From contig ML178782.1 in NCBI GenBank assembly GCA_004366385.1, positions 1 to 64,000 on the forward strand: a stretch of 64,000 nucleotides of DNA, read 5' to 3'. The position numbers and the translations under genes are program-made. Shown here piece after piece: positions 45,037-54,325 of this stretch (position 1 is the first letter of the stretch; the number at the start of each line of letters is the position of its first letter). Source of the DNA: Actinomycetota bacterium (GTDB lineage Bacteria > Actinomycetota > Thermoleophilia > Gaiellales > Gaiellaceae). Below the pieces are notes generated by a model that saw only the letters and a list, made by a program, of their open reading frames with translations, was not told where the DNA came from and did no database searches.

Positions 45037-45129
45037 GGAGCCTCGGGAGTCTGCGCTCGGGTGAGGTACGGAGCCGGAAGGCGTGCGGCAGGGCGCCCTC
45101 GCGGCTCCGACCTCGAGCGAGGCGTCTAG

Positions 45130-46419
45130 CTAGGCCGACTCCTCGAACGTGAGCGTCTCCTCGGTGACGATCTCGCCACCGTCGAAGCGCCAGATCTCGT
45201 ACAGCGCCGAGCCCGGATCGCCGTTCGCGTCGAAGTCGATCGGGCCGGACGCGCCCTCGTAGTCGATGTCCTCGCCGTCCGCGAGCAGCCGGATGGCCTC
45301 GTCCAGGTCCTCGAACGTGACCTGCCGGCCGGGCGGCCCGGTGACGGCCTGGAGGTTGTCGCGGATCGCCTCCGGGTCGGACGAGCCGGCCCGGACGGCC
45401 GCGAGGAACCCGACGATGACGGCGTCGAACGCGTGCGCGTCGAACGTCTGCCGGTCGACGCCGGACGGCGCGCGCTCGCGGAAGACGCGGTCGAACGCGT
45501 CGCCGGCAGGGGCGCCCTCGGACGTCGGCGCCGTGCCGCGCATGCCGTCGGTCGCGGGCGCGCCGACCTCGTCGGGGAGCGTGCTCGAGCGCAGCCCGTC
45601 GGCCGTGAAGGTCAGGGTCGGATCCCAGCCGCCGGCGCGCACGAGCGCAGGGCCGACGCGCGCCCAGGTCTCGGGGAAGTCGATGATGAGCCAGCCATCC
45701 GGGTCTCCGCCGGCGAGCTGCTGCGCCTCGGAGTCGAAGGACGGCGCCTCCGGATTCCAGCGCACGGAGCGGCCGATCGTGCCGCCGCCCTCCTCCCACG
45801 CCTGCTCGAACACGCCGACGAGGGCGGTGCCGTAGGCGTCGTTGCGCGTCCCGGTGTTGATCGTGGCCTCGGCCCCGAACTCGCCCGCCATCGCCTGCGC
45901 CAGCACGCGCCCCTGGAGGGCGTCGGACGGAGGGGTGCGCCAGACGAAGCCGTCGTCGTCGAGATCGCTGATCGCAGGCGACGTCGAGGCGGGCGAGATC
46001 ATCACCACTCGGTTCGGGATGGCGACGGACTCGGCGATCGGCGTCGTCACCGCGCTCGCGAGCGAGCCGACGATGACACTGACGTTGTCCGTCTGCACGA
46101 GCTTGGTGGCTGCCTCCACGCCGGCCGTGGCCTGGGTCTGGTCGTCCTCGGACGCCGCGACGGTGAGGGAGACGCCCTCGATGCCGACGCGCTCGATGGA
46201 CTCGTTGATCAGGTCCGCGGCGATGCGCGCCGCTTGGTCGAGCGGCTGCCCGAAGGCGGAGAGGTCACCGGTGAAGGAGGTGATGACCCCCACGCGGAGG
46301 TCGAACGCCTCGACGTCCGCCCCGTTGTCGTCACCCGCACGCACGACGAGCACCGCGACCACGGCGACCGCCGCGAGCGCACCGACGATGGCAAGCACGA
46401 CCCGCCTGGAGATGTTCAC
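45130..46419 (-). CDS. ABC transporter substrate-binding protein (LivK-like)
   Basis: Signal anchor; LRVGVITSFTGDLSAFGQPLDQAARIAADLINE...TFDAHAFDAVIVGFLAA. Confidence 0.92.
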   Translation of the reverse strand: MNISRRVVLAIVGALAAVAVVAVLVVRAGDDNGADVEAFDLRVGVITSFTGDLSAFGQPLDQAARIAADLINESIERVGIEGVSLTVAASEDDQTQATAGVEAATKLVQTDNVSVIVGSLASAVTTPIAESVAIPNRVVMISPASTSPAISDLDDDGFVWRTPPSDALQGRVLAQAMAGEFGAEATINTGTRNDAYGTALVGVFEQAWEEGGGTIGRSVRWNPEAPSFDSEAQQLAGGDPDGWLIIDFPETWARVGPALVRAGGWDPTLTFTADGLRSSTLPDEVGAPATDGMRGTAPTSEGAPAGDAFDRVFRERAPSGVDRQTFDAHAFDAVIVGFLAAVRAGSSDPEAIRDNLQAVTGPPGRQVTFEDLDEAIRLLADGEDIDYEGASGPIDFDANGDPGSALYEIWRFDGGEIVTEETLTFEESA

Positions 46420-46567
46420 GCCACCAACCCCCTCTCAGCTCGGTCCTTCAAGACTGCTGCCCAGAGCCACGCAGGGCCATGGGTGCGATCTTGGATTCCC
46501 CGGCCGTGCCGCCTCCAAACGCCGTCCGCGCCCCCTGTAGCGCCCGCTCAGCCGGCGAGCAGTGCCG

Positions 46568-47119
46568 TCAGGGCGCGCGGACGACCGCGTAGCGGGCGCA
46601 GGCGAAGTCGCCGTTTCGGTGCAGCTCCTCCAGCCGGAGCTCCTGCCGGCGCGGGAGGAGCGGTGCGCCCGCGCCCAGCGTGACCGGCGCGATGTAGACG
46701 ATCACCTCGTCCAGGAGGCCCGCGTCGGCGAACTGGCCGGCGAGGTCTCCGCCGCCCACGATCCACACGTCCTTGCCGCCGGCCGCCTCGACCATCTCCG
46801 CGTGCACCGGGGCGACGTCGCCGCTCGCGAAGCGGAGGTCGGCTCCCGGGACGGCGGCGAGCTCACGCGTCGTGAAGACCCAGCTCGGCCGCTCGTACGG
46901 CCACGTCCAGTCCGCGCGCTCGGCGGCCCGCTCGTGCTCGAGGACCCACTCGTAGGTCGTCGACCCCATCGCAAGGGCGCCGACGCCGGCGCTGAAGTCC
47001 GCGTAGTTGAGCGGCCCGGCGTGATCCTGGTTCCGCGTGAAGAGCCAGTCGAGCGAGTGCTGCTCGTCCGCGATGAAGCCGTCGAGCGTGGTCGCCGTGT
47101 AGTAGCACGTGCGGCTCAC
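46568..47119 (-). CDS. Dihydrofolate reductase family (RibD C-terminal-like) protein
   Basis: TCYYTATTLDGFIADEQHSLDWL...DVWIVGGGDLAGQFADAGLLDEVIVYIAPVTLGAG. Confidence 0.9.
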   Translation of the reverse strand: MSRTCYYTATTLDGFIADEQHSLDWLFTRNQDHAGPLNYADFSAGVGALAMGSTTYEWVLEHERAAERADWTWPYERPSWVFTTRELAAVPGADLRFASGDVAPVHAEMVEAAGGKDVWIVGGGDLAGQFADAGLLDEVIVYIAPVTLGAGAPLLPRRQELRLEELHRNGDFACARYAVVRAP

Positions 47120-47964
47120 CGGTCGTGGGAGATCCCCTTCTTCGCCAGCGCAGCCTTGACCCGAGCCTCGATCTTCTCCCCCATCAGCTCCATGCACGCG
47201 GCGAGCTCGTCGACGGAGGACGGGTCGCCGCCGGTCGCCTCGATCTTCCTCTCGAACGCGCCGAGGATGCGCTCCTGGATCCCGGCGGCGAGACGGGCGC
47301 CGAGATCCTCGAAGCGCCGCTCGATGTCACGCTCGAGCTCGTCCTTCGGCTGCTCGGCGCGAGCCGCGGGCGCCGGCTCGGGCTCGCGCTCCTCGGCCGA
47401 GACGGGCTCGAGGCCGTCGATCGCGACCTCGTACACCCGCTCCGGCTCGTCGATCCCGCGGAGGTGCCGCTGCCCCGCCGGGAACACCTCGACGCCCTCG
47501 GGCAGCCCGGAGCCGACGAGCGCCCGCGTGGTCTCGGAGAGCAGGATCTGCCCGCCCCGCCCCTCGGTGCAGATGCGGGCCGCACGCACGACGTCGAGGC
47601 CGACGTACCCCTCCTCGTGGACGGCCGGCTCGCCCGTGTGCAGGCCGATGCGCACGCGGACCGTCTCGCCGCCCGGCCACGTGTGCGCCGCATGCGCGCG
47701 CTGGGCCTCGACCGCCCCGAGCAGCGCGTCCCCGGCGCGCGGGAAGACGAAGAAGAACGCGTCGCCCTGCGTGTCGATCTCGATGCCGTCGCACGCCCGG
47801 AACGCGCCGCGGACGATCTGCCGGTGCGCGGTGAGGACGTCGCCGTACTCGTCGCCGAGCCGCTTGAGGAGCTCCGTCGAGTCCTCGATATCGGTGAAGA
47901 CGAAGGTGACGGTCCCGCGGGGCAGCTCGGCCACGGCCCGATCGTAGTCGCGGGGTGAGGTCAC
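47116..47964 (-). CDS. Adenylate/guanylate cyclase domain-containing protein
   Basis: GTVTFVFTDIEDSTELLKRLGDEY...RIGLHTGEPAVHEEGYVGLDVVRAARI. Confidence 0.92.
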   Translation of the reverse strand: MTSPRDYDRAVAELPRGTVTFVFTDIEDSTELLKRLGDEYGDVLTAHRQIVRGAFRACDGIEIDTQGDAFFFVFPRAGDALLGAVEAQRAHAAHTWPGGETVRVRIGLHTGEPAVHEEGYVGLDVVRAARICTEGRGGQILLSETTRALVGSGLPEGVEVFPAGQRHLRGIDEPERVYEVAIDGLEPVSAEEREPEPAPAARAEQPKDELERDIERRFEDLGARLAAGIQERILGAFERKIEATGGDPSSVDELAACMELMGEKIEARVKAALAKKGISHDR

Positions 47965-48863
47965 CGCGGATCGTCGAGCACCGCGTCCAGCCAGCGCCAC
48001 GCCTCGTCGACGAGCACGGCGTTCGTCTCCTCCGTGTAGTACGAGAGCGCCGCCACGGCCTGGGAGAGCGCCCAGCCGCGAGCTCGTGCCCAGGTGGCGT
48101 CGTCGACGGCGAGCTCGGCCCGAACGACGCGGCGCGCGTCGTCCGGGAGCAGCTTCCACGCGACCATCACGTCGCAGGCGGGGTCGCCCACGCCGAGACA
48201 GCCCCAGTCGATGACCCCGCTCAGCCGCCCGTCCCGGGCGAGCAGGTTGCGGGAGTCCAGGTCGCCGTGGATCCAGACGGGGCGCGCGTCCCAGTCGGGC
48301 GCCTCGAGCGCCTCCTCCCACGCAGCCGTCACGACCCCGGTGTCGACCCGATCTCCGAGCGACGCGAGAGCGGCGCGCGTCGACTCGTCCCGCAGCCGGA
48401 GCGGCTCGCCGCGGTGGACGTTGTGCTCGCCCGGACCGGGGCCGTCGGTCGCGTCGAGGGCGTGGAGGGCGGCAACGAGCCCTGCGAGATCGGACGCCGC
48501 GCGGCCGGGATCCAGCCGCTCGACCGTCGCCTGCTCGCCGTCGAGCCACGTGTACACCGCCCACGGGAACGGAAACCCCTCGCCCGGCTCGCCGACCGCC
48601 ACCGGGAGCGGCGCCGCGAGCGGCAGCGACGGCACGAGCCGCGGCAGCCACTCGATCTCCTTCTCGAGCGCGGAGACCGCCCGCGGGATACGCGGGAGGC
48701 GCACGACCAGCTCCTCGCCGAGCCGGTAGCTCGCGTTGTCCGTCCCGAGCGGGAGCACCGGCTCGAGCGCGAGCCCGGCCCACTCCGGACGCTGCGCCGC
48801 GACGAGCCGCTCGACGAGCCAGACGTCGACGTCGACCTCGTCGGCGTGCATCCTCGACCTCAC
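47961..48863 (-). CDS. Aminoglycoside phosphotransferase family protein
   Basis: VWIHGDLDSRNLLARDGRLSGVIDWGCLGVGDPACDVMVAW. Confidence 0.93.
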   Translation of the reverse strand: MRSRMHADEVDVDVWLVERLVAAQRPEWAGLALEPVLPLGTDNASYRLGEELVVRLPRIPRAVSALEKEIEWLPRLVPSLPLAAPLPVAVGEPGEGFPFPWAVYTWLDGEQATVERLDPGRAASDLAGLVAALHALDATDGPGPGEHNVHRGEPLRLRDESTRAALASLGDRVDTGVVTAAWEEALEAPDWDARPVWIHGDLDSRNLLARDGRLSGVIDWGCLGVGDPACDVMVAWKLLPDDARRVVRAELAVDDATWARARGWALSQAVAALSYYTEETNAVLVDEAWRWLDAVLDDPR

Positions 48864-48867
48864 GACG

Positions 48868-49899
48868 TCACATGGTGACGACGATCTTGCCGCGGCAGTG
48901 GCCGTCGCCCATCTGGTCGAGCGCGTCCACGAGCCGGTCGAGCTCGTACCGCTCGTCCAGCACCGACCGGATCCGCCCGGGCTCGAGCAGGTCGCCGAGC
49001 GTCTCCAGATCCTCCTTGTTCAGCCGTGCGACGAAGAAGACGAGCCTGCGGCCGCTCCCGATCGACGCGAGCCGCATCCCGATGACGTGCTCGAGCGGGC
49101 CGAGCAGGGGGCCCTTCTTGGGGGCGCCGACGAGGACGACCGTCGCCCTCGAGGCGAGCACACGCTTCACGTGCCGCCACGGCCGGCTCCCCGCGACGTC
49201 GACCATCAGGTCGAAGCGGTCGTCGAGCCTCGTGAAGTCCTCCTGCGTGTAGTCGACGACGCGGTCGGCGCCGAGCGAGCGGGCGGTCTCGACGTTCCGT
49301 GTCGAGCAGACGGCCGTGACGTGCCCGGCGCCGAGCGCCTTCGCGAGCTGCACCGCGTACGTGCCGACGCCGCCCGAGGCGCCGTTGACGAGAACGCGCT
49401 GCCCCGGCCCCATCCGGCCCTGGTCGCGGATCGCCTGGAGCGCGGTGATCGCGGCGATCGGGACGGCGGCCGCCTCGTCGAAGCTCACGTTCGCGGGCTT
49501 GTGCGCGACGGCGCGGCCGGCATCGGCGACCACGTACTCCGCGTATGCGCCTGTGCGGCCTCCGAAGACCTCGTCGCCGGGCGCGAAGCCCGTCACGGCC
49601 TTCCCGACCGCCTCGACCGTCCCCGCGTAGTCCGTTCCGATCCGCAGCTCCTTCGGCCCGCGGACCCCCATCGCGACGCGGCCGATCCAGGGCCTGCCGA
49701 CGACGGCGTACCAGTCGGCGACATTGATCGAGGCCGCGTGCACGCGCACGAGCAGCTCGTCGTCGCCGGGCACGGGCTTCTCGAGGTCGCGGATCCGGAC
49801 GACGTCACGAGGGTTGCCGAAGCGCTCCCGGACAGCCGCGCGCATCGTGAGCTTCCGCGTCTCGGTGCTCGCCGGGGTGGTGGCTGCTGCGGCCTCCAC
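48868..49899 (-). CDS. Zinc-binding-type medium-chain dehydrogenase/quinone oxidoreductase (MDR)
   Basis: GTDYAGTVEAVGKAVTGFAPGDEVFG...VLVNGASGGVGTYAVQLAKALGAGHVTAVCST. Confidence 0.93.
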   Translation of the reverse strand: MEAAAATTPASTETRKLTMRAAVRERFGNPRDVVRIRDLEKPVPGDDELLVRVHAASINVADWYAVVGRPWIGRVAMGVRGPKELRIGTDYAGTVEAVGKAVTGFAPGDEVFGGRTGAYAEYVVADAGRAVAHKPANVSFDEAAAVPIAAITALQAIRDQGRMGPGQRVLVNGASGGVGTYAVQLAKALGAGHVTAVCSTRNVETARSLGADRVVDYTQEDFTRLDDRFDLMVDVAGSRPWRHVKRVLASRATVVLVGAPKKGPLLGPLEHVIGMRLASIGSGRRLVFFVARLNKEDLETLGDLLEPGRIRSVLDERYELDRLVDALDQMGDGHCRGKIVVTM

Positions 49900-49901
49900 G
49901 G

Positions 49902-50111
49902 TCAGCGCTCCTTCACGAGCAGGTCGGGCGTCGGCGCGAGCCGTGCCGGGTCGAGACGATCGGCCGCGCGCCTGAGCGCGACGGCGATCGCATGGCGCAC
50001 CGGCGACCGCCCGCCAACACGCGCAGCCGCAGCGTCGGCGCGCAGCCGGCGGCCTCGCGCATGGACGAGCTCGAGGTCGTCGTGGGTGTGAGTGAGCATC
50101 GTTGCCTCCAA
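49902..50111 (-). CDS. Small hypothetical protein in MDR operon
   Basis: 69 aa, tight spacing to both neighbours. Confidence 0.5.
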   Translation of the reverse strand: MEATMLTHTHDDLELVHARGRRLRADAAAARVGGRSPVRHAIAVALRRAADRLDPARLAPTPDLLVKER

Positions 50112-50117
50112 TCCGCC

Positions 50118-51068
50118 TCACGCCACCGTGAGGACGACGTTGCCGGTCTTCTGCCAGCTCTCGACGTAGCGGGTCGCCTCGACCACGTCCTCGAGCGGGT
50201 AGGTGCGATCGACGACGGCGCGGTACTCCCCCGCCTCGATCAGGCTCTTGTAGAAGAGAAGGTCGTCCCGCGTCGGGTACTCGGCCTGGAACACGACCGT
50301 CCGTGAGTCGAACCACCTCGTCCAGTACCGGAGGAAGAGGTTGCGCAGCCGGTCGGTGGCGACGTAGATGCCGCCCGGGCGGAGCGAGCGGCGGCACTTC
50401 GTGTACGCGTACTTGCCGACCGCGTCGACGACGACGTCGTACACCTGGCCGTTCCTCGTGAAGTCCTCCCGCAGGTAGTCGACGACCTCGTCGGCGCCGA
50501 GCGAGAGCACGAGCTCGACGTCCTTCGCAGTGCAGACCGCCGTCACGTGCGCGCCGAGGTGCCGCGCGAACTGCACCGCCGCGGTGCCCAGCGAGCCGGA
50601 CGCGCCGTACACGACCAGCCGCGTCCCCGCGCCGACGTTCGCGACGCGCAGCGCCGCGAGACCCTGGTACGCGCCGTCGCAGATCGCCGCGGCCTCCTCG
50701 AACGGCATGCCGTCGGGCATGTGGACGACGAGGGCGGACTCGCGCACGCACAGGTACTCGGCGTGCGCAGCGGCGTTCCAGCCCCAGCCGAACACGCGCT
50801 CGCCGGGCCGGAAGCCGGTGACCGCGGAGCCCACGGCCTCGACCTCGCCGGCGAACTCGGTTCCGAGGATCTGCTGCTTGGGCCGCAGGAAGCCTTCGAG
50901 GAAGCGCCAGAAGACCTGCTTCGCGGCGCGGCGGTGGCAGTCGGTCTGGTTCACCGTGGTGGCGCGCACGCGGACGAGGAGCTCGTCCTCGGCCGGCTCC
51001 GGCCGCGCCACCTCGCGCAGCTCCTGGACCTCGGGCGGCCCGTAGCGCTCGTGCACGACCGCCTTCAC
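50118..51068 (-). CDS. MDR family NAD(P)-dependent oxidoreductase
   Basis: GTEFAGEVEAVGSAVTGFRPGERVFG...LVVYGASGSLGTAAVQFARHLGAHVTAVC. Confidence 0.93.
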   Translation of the reverse strand: MKAVVHERYGPPEVQELREVARPEPAEDELLVRVRATTVNQTDCHRRAAKQVFWRFLEGFLRPKQQILGTEFAGEVEAVGSAVTGFRPGERVFGWGWNAAAHAEYLCVRESALVVHMPDGMPFEEAAAICDGAYQGLAALRVANVGAGTRLVVYGASGSLGTAAVQFARHLGAHVTAVCTAKDVELVLSLGADEVVDYLREDFTRNGQVYDVVVDAVGKYAYTKCRRSLRPGGIYVATDRLRNLFLRYWTRWFDSRTVVFQAEYPTRDDLLFYKSLIEAGEYRAVVDRTYPLEDVVEATRYVESWQKTGNVVLTVA

Positions 51069-52021
51069 GGGGCGACCCTCAGCACGACGTTGCCGATCTT
51101 CTGGCGCGTCTCGACGTAGCGGTTCGCCTCGACGACCTCCTCCAGCGGGTACGTGCGGTCGATCACCGGGCGGTACTCGCCGGCCTCCACCAGCTCCTTC
51201 ACGAGCAGGAGGTCGTCCTTGCGGTACTTGCCGATGCCGATCTTCGCCTTCCGGCTGCCAACCCACTTCGTCGCCAGGACGGCCAGCGGGCCGTGCCACA
51301 GGAAGCCGAGGTCGGCGGAGATGTAGAGCCCGCCCGGGCTCAGTGCGCGGCGCGAGCGGCGGAACGAGTGCTTGCCGACCGCGTCCAACACGAGGTCGTA
51401 CGTCTCGCCCGTGCTCGTGAAGTCCTCGTGCAGGTAGTCGACGACCGCGTCCGGCCCGAGCGAGCGGACGACGTCGACGCTCCTCGTGTCGCAGACCGCG
51501 GTGACGTGCGCGCCGAAGTGCTTCGCGAGCTGCACGGACGCCGTCCCGATCGAGCCCGAGGCGCCGTAGACGACGACGCGCTTGCCCTCGAGCGGGAACG
51601 CCGCCTGCATGCACGTCAGCGCGAGCAGCGGGCCGTCGACGCAGGCCGCGGCCTCCTCGAAGGTCAGCCCGGCCGGCTTGGGCGCGAGCACGCCGCTCTC
51701 GCGGACGCAGACGTACTCGGCGTTCGCGCCGCCCTTGAAGCCGAAGACCTCGTCGCCGGGGCCGAACTCGGTGGCCCCGGCGCCCACCGCCTCGACCACC
51801 CCGGCGAGCTCGGTGCCCGCGATCGTGCGCTTCGGCCGCCGCAGCCCGGTGAACGCGCGGCTGAAGAAGTACTCGGTGTTGCGCAGGCCGGTGTCGGATC
51901 GCGTGACCGTCGACGCGTGCACGCGAACGAGAACCTCGTTCTCCTCCGGCTCGGGCTTCGCGACGTCCTTGACCTCGAGCACCTCGGGCGGGCCGTAGGA
52001 CTCGTGCACGACCGCTCTCAC
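51065..52021 (-). CDS. MDR family NAD(P)-dependent oxidoreductase
   Basis: GTELAGVVEAVGAGATEFGPGDEVFG...VVVYGASGSIGTASVQLAKHFGAHVTAVC; GTGA overlaps. Confidence 0.93.
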   Translation of the reverse strand: MRAVVHESYGPPEVLEVKDVAKPEPEENEVLVRVHASTVTRSDTGLRNTEYFFSRAFTGLRRPKRTIAGTELAGVVEAVGAGATEFGPGDEVFGFKGGANAEYVCVRESGVLAPKPAGLTFEEAAACVDGPLLALTCMQAAFPLEGKRVVVYGASGSIGTASVQLAKHFGAHVTAVCDTRSVDVVRSLGPDAVVDYLHEDFTSTGETYDLVLDAVGKHSFRRSRRALSPGGLYISADLGFLWHGPLAVLATKWVGSRKAKIGIGKYRKDDLLLVKELVEAGEYRPVIDRTYPLEEVVEANRYVETRQKIGNVVLRVAP

Positions 52022-52974
52022 GCGACCACCTTGAGGACGACGCTCCCGGTCTTCTCGCCGGTCTCGACGTAGCGGGTCGCCTCGACCACCTGCTCGAGCG
52101 AGTACGTGCGGTCGATCACCGGGCGGTAACTCCCGGCCTCGACGAGCTCCTTGACGAAGAGCATGTCCTCCTTCGTGTAGCCGGGGATCGGGAGCGTCAC
52201 GCGCTTGTCGCCGAGCCAGCGGGATGCCAGCGCGAGCAGAGGGACGTGCCACATGAACCCGAGGTCGGTCTCGAGGAAGACGCCGCCCGGGCCCAGCGAG
52301 CCGCGCGCACGCCGGAACGAGTGCTTGCCGACGGAGTCGAAGATGACGTCGTAGGTCTGACCGTTTCGCGTGAAGTCCTCGTGCAGGCGGTCCACGACCT
52401 CGTCGGCGCCGAGCGAGCGCATGAGCTCGAGGCGCTTCGTGTCGCCGACGGCCGTCACGTGCGCGCCGAGCGCTTTCGCCACCTGCAGGCCGGCCGTGCC
52501 GATCGACCCGGTCGCGCCGTAGACGAGGACGCGCGTTCCTTCGAGCGGCTCGGCCTTCCGCAGGCAGGCGCGGGCGATGCACGCGCCGTCCGGGATCGCG
52601 GCGGCCTCCTCGAAGGTCAGGCCCGCCGGGATATGGGCCAGCGCGCCCTGCTCCCGGACGCACACGAGCTCCGCGTTCGCACCCGAGCGGAGGCCGAAGA
52701 CGCGGTCGCCCGCCTCGAACTCGGTGACACCTCCGCCGACGGCCTCGACCTCGCCCGCCAGCTCCATGCCCACGATCCGCTGCCTCGGCCCGCGAAGGCC
52801 CGTGAAGAGGCGGGAGAAGAACGGGTGTGCCCCGCGGTACCCGCAGTCGGAGCGCGTCACCGACGACGCGTGGACCCGAACGAGGACCTCGCCCTCCTTC
52901 GGCACGGGCGCCTCGACGTCCTCGATGCGAAGCACCTCGGGCGGGCCGTACCGGTCGTAGACGACGGCTCTCAC
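52018..52974 (-). CDS. MDR family NAD(P)-dependent oxidoreductase
   Basis: GMELAGEVEAVGGGVTEFEAGDRVFG...VLVYGATGSIGTAGLQVAKALGAHVTAV; GTGA overlaps. Confidence 0.93.
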   Translation of the reverse strand: MRAVVYDRYGPPEVLRIEDVEAPVPKEGEVLVRVHASSVTRSDCGYRGAHPFFSRLFTGLRGPRQRIVGMELAGEVEAVGGGVTEFEAGDRVFGLRSGANAELVCVREQGALAHIPAGLTFEEAAAIPDGACIARACLRKAEPLEGTRVLVYGATGSIGTAGLQVAKALGAHVTAVGDTKRLELMRSLGADEVVDRLHEDFTRNGQTYDVIFDSVGKHSFRRARGSLGPGGVFLETDLGFMWHVPLLALASRWLGDKRVTLPIPGYTKEDMLFVKELVEAGSYRPVIDRTYSLEQVVEATRYVETGEKTGSVVLKVVA

Positions 52975-53738
52975 GTCTTCCGCTCCTGGGCCCGCTGGTG
53001 GAGGCGGTGGATGGGGCCGCCGTGATCCCAGGCGCGCCCCGCGCGGAAGAGCTCCGGGGGCCGGCCGCCGGACGAGCCGGGCTGGGCGCGCCGACCGGTC
53101 GGGATCACCCAGCCGTCCTCGGAGACCACGGCGCGGCGGAAGTTCGCCGCGTCGAGCTGGACGCCCCAGATCGCCTCGTACACGGTGCGAAGCTCGGCCA
53201 TCGTGAACGTCGTCCCGACGAACGCGGTCGCGATGCCGGAGACCTCGAGCTCGACGCGGGCGCGCTCGATCGCGTCCCGGACGATCCGCGCGTGGTCGAA
53301 GGCGAGCTCGCGCTCGCCGTTCAGGATCTCGGAGGCCGGGACGAGCGCGGCGTCGATCGCGTCGGAGCCGGCCTCCAGCTCGCCCACGTCGCGGATGACC
53401 GCGAGGTAGGCGACGGTAACGACGTTCATGCGCGGGTCGCGGCCGGGATCGCCGTAGGCGCCGAACTGCGCGAGCAAGCTCGCCGCGTCGACGCCCGTCT
53501 CCTCGCGGAGCTCACGCTTCGCCGCCTCGTCCAGGGTCTCGGCCGGCCGCTTGAAGCCGCCGGGGATCGCCCACGTGCCCTCGAACGGCGCCTCGCCGCG
53601 CTTCACGAGCAACACGTGCAGGACACCCGCGGACATCGTCAGGATCACGACGTCCACGGTGACGGCGAACGCCGGGAACTGCGCGGGGTCGTAGCCGGAA
53701 GGAGGGTCAGGGGCCGAAGTTCTTGTCGACATGACCAC
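52971..53738 (-). CDS. NUDIX domain + winged-helix protein (NrtR-like regulator)
   Basis: GGFKRPAETLDEAAKRELREETG Nudix box; C-terminal FTMAELRTVYEAIWGVQLDAANFRRAV is NrtR wHTH-like. Confidence 0.82.
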   Translation of the reverse strand: MVMSTRTSAPDPPSGYDPAQFPAFAVTVDVVILTMSAGVLHVLLVKRGEAPFEGTWAIPGGFKRPAETLDEAAKRELREETGVDAASLLAQFGAYGDPGRDPRMNVVTVAYLAVIRDVGELEAGSDAIDAALVPASEILNGERELAFDHARIVRDAIERARVELEVSGIATAFVGTTFTMAELRTVYEAIWGVQLDAANFRRAVVSEDGWVIPTGRRAQPGSSGGRPPELFRAGRAWDHGGPIHRLHQRAQERKT

Positions 53739-53765
53739 TACTCTGCCACAGAGTTCTGGTCATGT
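53728..53765. promoter_or_regulatory. 38-bp near-perfect palindrome over the NUDIX gene start
   Basis: GACATGACCACTACTCTG-CCA-CAGAGTTCTGGTCATGTC; 18-bp arms with two adjacent mismatches. Confidence 0.75.
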
Positions 53766-53788
53766 CAACCAAAACATCGCCGATCGGC

Positions 53789-54265
53789 TCAACCGGGTGG
53801 GAAGCCGGGGCCTGGGACGAGCTCGAGCTCGTCGTTCGCGAGCGTCGGCGTGCCCTCGGGGACGAGCGCGGCGACGACCGGCGTCCCGTCGCTCCGCCGC
53901 CGCAGCAGGCGCATCGGCTCCTCGCACAGGTACCGGTCGCCCCACTGCCGGAGCGCGTTCAGCGCGACGAACAGCTCCTCTCCCTTCTCCGTGAGCGTGT
54001 AGCGGTCGCGCGGTGGCCGCTCGCTGTAGCGCACGCGCTCGAGGATCCCCTCGGCGACGAGCCGGCCGAGACGGTCGGCGAGCACGTTCGGCGCGATGCC
54101 GAGGCTCGCCCGGAAGTCGGCGAAGCGCGAGAGGCCGAGGAACGCGTCGCGCACGATCAGCCACGTCCAGCGGTCGCCGACGATCTCGAGCGTCCTCGCC
54201 ACCGAGCACGCCTCCTGCCCCACGTAGTCGCGCTTGAGCACCCGCACAGCGTACGAGCGTTGCAT
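53789..54265 (-). CDS. HxlR family transcriptional regulator
   Basis: CSVARTLEIVGDRWTWLIVRDAFLGLSRFADFRASLGIAPNVLADRLGRLVAEGILER. Confidence 0.93.
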   Translation of the reverse strand: MQRSYAVRVLKRDYVGQEACSVARTLEIVGDRWTWLIVRDAFLGLSRFADFRASLGIAPNVLADRLGRLVAEGILERVRYSERPPRDRYTLTEKGEELFVALNALRQWGDRYLCEEPMRLLRRRSDGTPVVAALVPEGTPTLANDELELVPGPGFPPG

Positions 54266-54286
54266 GACGCTAGCAACTGACGCTAG
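54259..54286. promoter_or_regulatory. Putative HxlR operator
   Basis: Inverted GTTGC-N9-GCAAC (54259-54277) plus direct repeat TGACGCTAG at 54265-54273 and 54278-54286. Confidence 0.5.
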
Positions 54287-54325
54287 GATCGGTTTCGCCA
54301 CGCAACCGACCCTGAGGGGGCCGCC

